Assembly: GCA_023053575.1 (NCBI GenBank)
Contig: JAKZAP010000021.1
Coordinates: 15,128,212-15,192,211 of the forward strand
Direction: 5' to 3'
Source: Branchinecta lynchi
Lineage: Eukaryota; Arthropoda; Branchiopoda; Anostraca; Branchinectidae
Length of the DNA stretch: 64,000 bases
Positions 60,370 through 64,000 of the stretch are shown here, one piece after another (within the stretch, counting starts at the first letter, position 1; the number at the start of each line of letters is the position of its first letter). The translations under genes and the position numbers were made by a program. The notes under the pieces are model-generated. The model was given only the letters and a program-made list of their open reading frames with translations. It ran no database searches and was not told the DNA's origin.

Positions 60370-60816
60370 TTAAAGGACACCTGAATGAAGAATACCAAGT
60401 ATCATCCCTATCTGTATGACTTCCGTTGACATTGCCTGCAGAAAACCCAATCTAAATACGAAATAGTGTTTCCAAGCTATGATTTTCGCTCAGTTTGCAT
60501 CTGTCCTTATTTAATTACCGAACAATTTTAGAAATGAACAAATGTCTCCAATCAACCCTTCTTCTGGAATATGTCTTAACCAGTTAAGCCCAAACGTATA
60601 TCTAGAAGATATTCCAATACGATCCGGCCAGCGCTGTACAAGATTTGAATGAATTGCCCTTTTTGTCTTGGAGTCTGCATGTGCAAACCTCCAGAAACGA
60701 ACATCTCTATTTGGAAAACGTCACGCGCATGAGAAGAATGCTCTCCGTGGCCATGTCTGTAAATGCATTCTCCATGGTGTGTTCAAGTATGCTTTCATTG
60801 TTCAGGTGTCCTTTAA
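60370..60816. mobile_element. TTAA-2 MITE, uninterrupted copy
   Basis: TTAAAGGACACCTGAATG at 60370 and TTCAGGTGTCCTTTAA ending 60816, 447 bp, TTAA at both ends. Matches 28957-29251 plus 30472-30624 and shows the empty A7 site at 60660-60665. Confidence 0.8.
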
Positions 60817-62499
60817 ATTGAAGAGTAATACAACACTTTTATCGTCTTGGAGGACCTTTTCTGCATGATTAAACACAAGTCATAGCAGAGTTTCAGTTAC
60901 ACGTTAACGATGATGATGATGACGATGATTGGGGGGTTAATAGAAGCTAAACCGCAGGGTTACTCTGAACTAGAAATTGGACAGTTATCCAACTCAAATA
61001 AAAGCTTCAAGACGCACCTTATTGGAGAAGAACGCAAAAATGTAGCGTTTGTACACAGAAACGCAGCCTTTTTTAACCAGGGGTTACATGCTGCTTCAAT
61101 AATGACACCCTAGTGTTTTCTTGCTTTGAACCCAAGCACTACGCGAGTTTGTGAAGCATATTTTTAATTGACTGTGAAACTTTGTTGACATATTTTATAA
61201 GTAGATGAAAGTCCTAGGCAGAAAACTGGTGGGCTTTATGACGTGCTTTTATTGAATGCGACACTCCATGTTCCGCTCGTGCTTTGAAATTTTTCATTTA
61301 ATTCCCCAAGGAGAGATGCTGTTCTCGCAAGTCTCCATCGTAACGGAGCTCTCATCGTAACCTCATTCTCTTAAAGTGGGTCCTCCACTTGTAATTGTAA
61401 GTTGTCGTCAGCCATCGTAAGGTCTCGTAAGAAGCCATTTTGGTGATTTTCAGCCAATGAGAAAACTCCGGATGTGACGAGCACGGTTACGACGGCCTTA
61501 CGATTGTCAGAGAAGGACACATTTTCACACTTGCCCCACTCCAGGCAATGCTCTGTATTACAAAGTCTAAAGAACACCATTGACCCTCGGGAAGAACGAG
61601 AAACGTCGTCCGAACGATTATTCAAATCCTATGTCAACAATTCAACACTGTTTGTTGGGGACAGCGGAGGTGACGTTTCCTGCTCTTTGCTAGCCTCAAG
61701 GCGATTTTTCATCGTCCCGAAAAGTTAATCATATAGAGTATTCGCGATCGCGGTTCGTGCTGTTACCTGAGAACTTGTATACCATACATGCTACTGTATT
61801 GAATATTGAACGATATAGTGAAAGAGCTCATTTGTGTCGGGACATAGTTGGATAGTTTGAGGGATACTTGTCGAAATGGCAGAGACCAAACACTAGTGTT
61901 TAGTCTTAAACGATGTTGTTTTGCATTTCATGAATAACGGGAAAGTTTTTATCAATGTGAATTTCATGGAGGATTCTGCAGTTGGAATTGCGCGTTGTTG
62001 TAGGTCAATATTAAATGGAGTTGCCTGTTATAGCAATGACTCACTCACCAGGGATGCCTTAAATTCACGAACATAGCTCCATTATTGGTTTGATTCATAG
62101 AATTATAAAAATGTTGGTGCTACTTGGCTCGGATAGCCGATATTTTTTATTGTCTCTTTTCTTGATATTTTGTTGTTGTTGTTTTTTAACTGCCTAGTTA
62201 TGCGTTACGATTATATTTTTGGACACATAAATAAATTAAGTTTTTATTTGTGGTTAACTGTCACCAGGCTGTCAAGCCTACGAAGGGATTTCACCCTTGC
62301 AGAAGAAAAGATTTCTGTGTAGCAACTGATATTTCCTCAAATGTTACGTCAGAGGATTTCTGATGGGATTGAACCTCTCTAACTGTTTGCTTTTCATATT
62401 AATTTCGCCAACGTTGTCAAACAATTGTTTTCTTCAGCCAAAGATAGAGAGACCCGGAGGAAGGAAATCGCTTCCTATTGCGGAATTCGGACTCTGTCT
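60817..62499. other. Downstream intergenic DNA, no gene supported
   Basis: Open frames occur on both strands at 61371-61728 (84 codons each) with no recognisable domain. GATGATGATGATGACGATGA near 60909. The region could hold the edge of a neighbouring gene, but I cannot show it. Confidence 0.35.
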
Positions 62500-62860
62500 T
62501 TAAAGGAACCCTCGTATTCACTCTTCAACTTACTTCAAAATATTTGAATACTTTAAAACTAGGCTGTGCTTTTAACAAATAACCCACGATTTTGGCTGTT
62601 TCCTTTTCGGAGACCCGTGCGAAAACAAGGAAACAATTTACATAACCGGTTTATCTGATGGAAAAACTTCTCGCAGACAACCGTCGACAGCGTGAGTGAT
62701 ACACATCGAAGGTAGCAAATCACGGCAAGTGAGAAAATCAGCGTGGTTTCGTTAGAGGGATTATAATGTACCGTACGAAATTGGGGTCTCCGGGTTTAGA
62801 AATATGTGGAGTGATTCTGGAAGCAGGTTGCGTTAGTATTATAGATAAGACAGGTGCTTC
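62500..62860 (-). mobile_element. Family B copy
   Basis: TTAAAGGAACCCTCGTATTC left; AAATAACCCACGATTTTGG, GCGTGGTTTCGTTAGAGGG, GTTAGTATTATAGATAAGAC inside; right end decayed (CAGGTGCTTC). Confidence 0.7.
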
Positions 62861-63103
62861 AGTGTAGACCGAACTTCTTTTGAAACGCTACTGGTAATTT
62901 TCGGATAAGCAAACTTTCGCACGCAAGCCATTAAAGGTTGAAACACACTCAGTCTCATTGGATTATATTTAAAGACAAAAAATAGACAATTAACATTCCT
63001 GCCACGAAAGTACAAAAGGACTGCTTGGCTAGGGCGGAGAAATAACCGATATTGATTAAAAACAAACAGAAACAACTTAGTGAATACACTATAGGTAGAA
63101 AGA

Positions 63104-64000
63104 ACAAGAGCTGGGAGGTCATATGGCCATTGCAGGCTGGGTCAGAGGATGAAAGTAGGAATTTGTGGGTGTGTTGTGATCATTTGTAATCAGAACTCTT
63201 GAAGCAAAAATTATGATGCATTGGGAGCACGAAAATGTATATTTTGCTCAAAAGTATTGTTGTACTTTAAGGAAATCATTTATAAGCAAAACCCTTAAGG
63301 CAAAAATGATCACGGACTCATAGGGATCAAGAAAATTTATATTTTGTACAAAAGTATTTTTTTTATCTCGTGGTTAGGATTAGTACTTTAAGGAATGGTC
63401 CGATATGGGAACGGACAATTTCTAAGCCAATTTTGTTAAGTGTATAATTTCCAAGCCAAGTTTCATCGTCCTAGCGTATCTGGAAGTACCTCGGTCACTG
63501 GGATTACGGACCCCCCTCCAATTCCCCCCACAGTGCCCGAACCCGGTCGGGTTCTGTCACTGATGTATCTAACGCTTGTGCTTGTTCTTCCAACCAAGTT
63601 TCATCCCAATCGCTCCGCTCTAAGTTCGTCACAAGATTTCCGGTTCTCCCCTCCACCTCCCCCGAACATTCATCGGATTACATCCGGAGTTTAAATAGGA
63701 CATTTGAGACACGAGGTCTTTCCAAATATCTAGTTTCATTAAGATCCGATCACCCGTTCAAAAGTTACATACCTCAAGATTCAGCCCTCCCTCCAGTCCC
63801 TCACGATGGTCGGATCAGGGAACTGACTATTTCTAAGCCAATCATGTCAAGTCTCTAATTTTCAAGCCAAATTTCATCGTCCTAGCACATCTGGAAGTAC
63901 CTTAACTTGTGTTCACCGGAATTCCGTCTCCCCCCTCGAAGTTCCCCACAGTGCCCGAATCTTGTCCGGTTTAGTCACTGATGTACATAGGGCTTGTGTT
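63104..64000 (-). mobile_element. Family C copy C7, cut by window end
   Basis: ACAAGAGCTGGGAGGTCATA marks the minus-strand 3' end. The body follows C4 closely (GGATGAAAGTAGGAATTTG, TTTGCTCAAAAGTATTG, CCAAGTTTCATCGTCCTAGC). It serves as the uninterrupted reference for the A4 insertion point near 63259. Confidence 0.8.

Noticed and set aside
61371..61728. Opposing 84-codon frames, one starting MADDNLQL near 61410 (minus)
   Set aside because: The minus-strand ATG has an acceptable context and a CCAAT lies nearby, but the frame stops after 14 codons. No donor or domain supports a gene edge.

Overview
The window is a stretch of animal nuclear DNA, probably from an invertebrate with a repeat-rich genome. 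It holds one intact spliced protein gene buried in transposon debris. The evidence is GT-AG introns of 2 to 12 kb, non-LTR retrotransposon ends, many short inverted-repeat elements (MITEs), pol III tRNA-like units, and no prokaryote-style ORF packing. I cannot name the species from the sequence.

The gene runs on the + strand from about 12358 to 59531. I assembled it from eight coding exons (12358-12450, 17136-17323, 27808-27984, 32298-32557, 37844-37969, 49635-49803, 51867-52002, 59346-59531). Every junction is GT-AG, the reading frame is kept throughout, and the total is 1335 bp, or 444 residues plus a stop. The protein is a 12-helix major facilitator of the UNC93-like MFSD11 type. No other intact protein gene is supported.

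All other sequence is intergenic or intronic repeat. The two dominant families, A and C, lack any transposase. Both begin 5'-TGG and end TCTTGT-3'. Both sit in T runs without a clear target duplication, and each carries an early GTCCGTCC tract followed by ATGAAACTTGG and long internal tandem repeats. Three insertion sites can be compared with uninterrupted paralogous sequence inside the window. The structure fits non-autonomous Helentron/HINE elements, and together they cover roughly a quarter of the window.

Other families, labelled here for cross-reference, are: B and TTAA-2 (MITEs with TTAA ends); D (CAGATACCATGGTATCTG palindromes); E (TCAGAAGTTTCATAACAG ends); F (hairpin elements); G (CTTAAAGTTCAACTGAAA ends, one copy with a 0.5 kb palindrome); H (about 160 bp, ACTGTAAAAA ends); J; K and L (minisatellites); M; N (3-bp target duplications); P; Q; and S (a repeat with a threonine tRNA-like unit at its 3' end).

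Layout: 1-12300 is upstream intergenic repeats. 12320-59531 is the gene, with A3 about 26 bp after the exon 1 donor, a B copy ending 19 bp before exon 3, and a triplicated splice donor at exon 4. 59532-60140 is the probable 3' UTR, containing a B copy. 60141-64000 is downstream repeats, ending inside a C element. Two non-LTR retrotransposon 3' ends (14051-14310 and 48922-49545) retain recognisable protein fragments.
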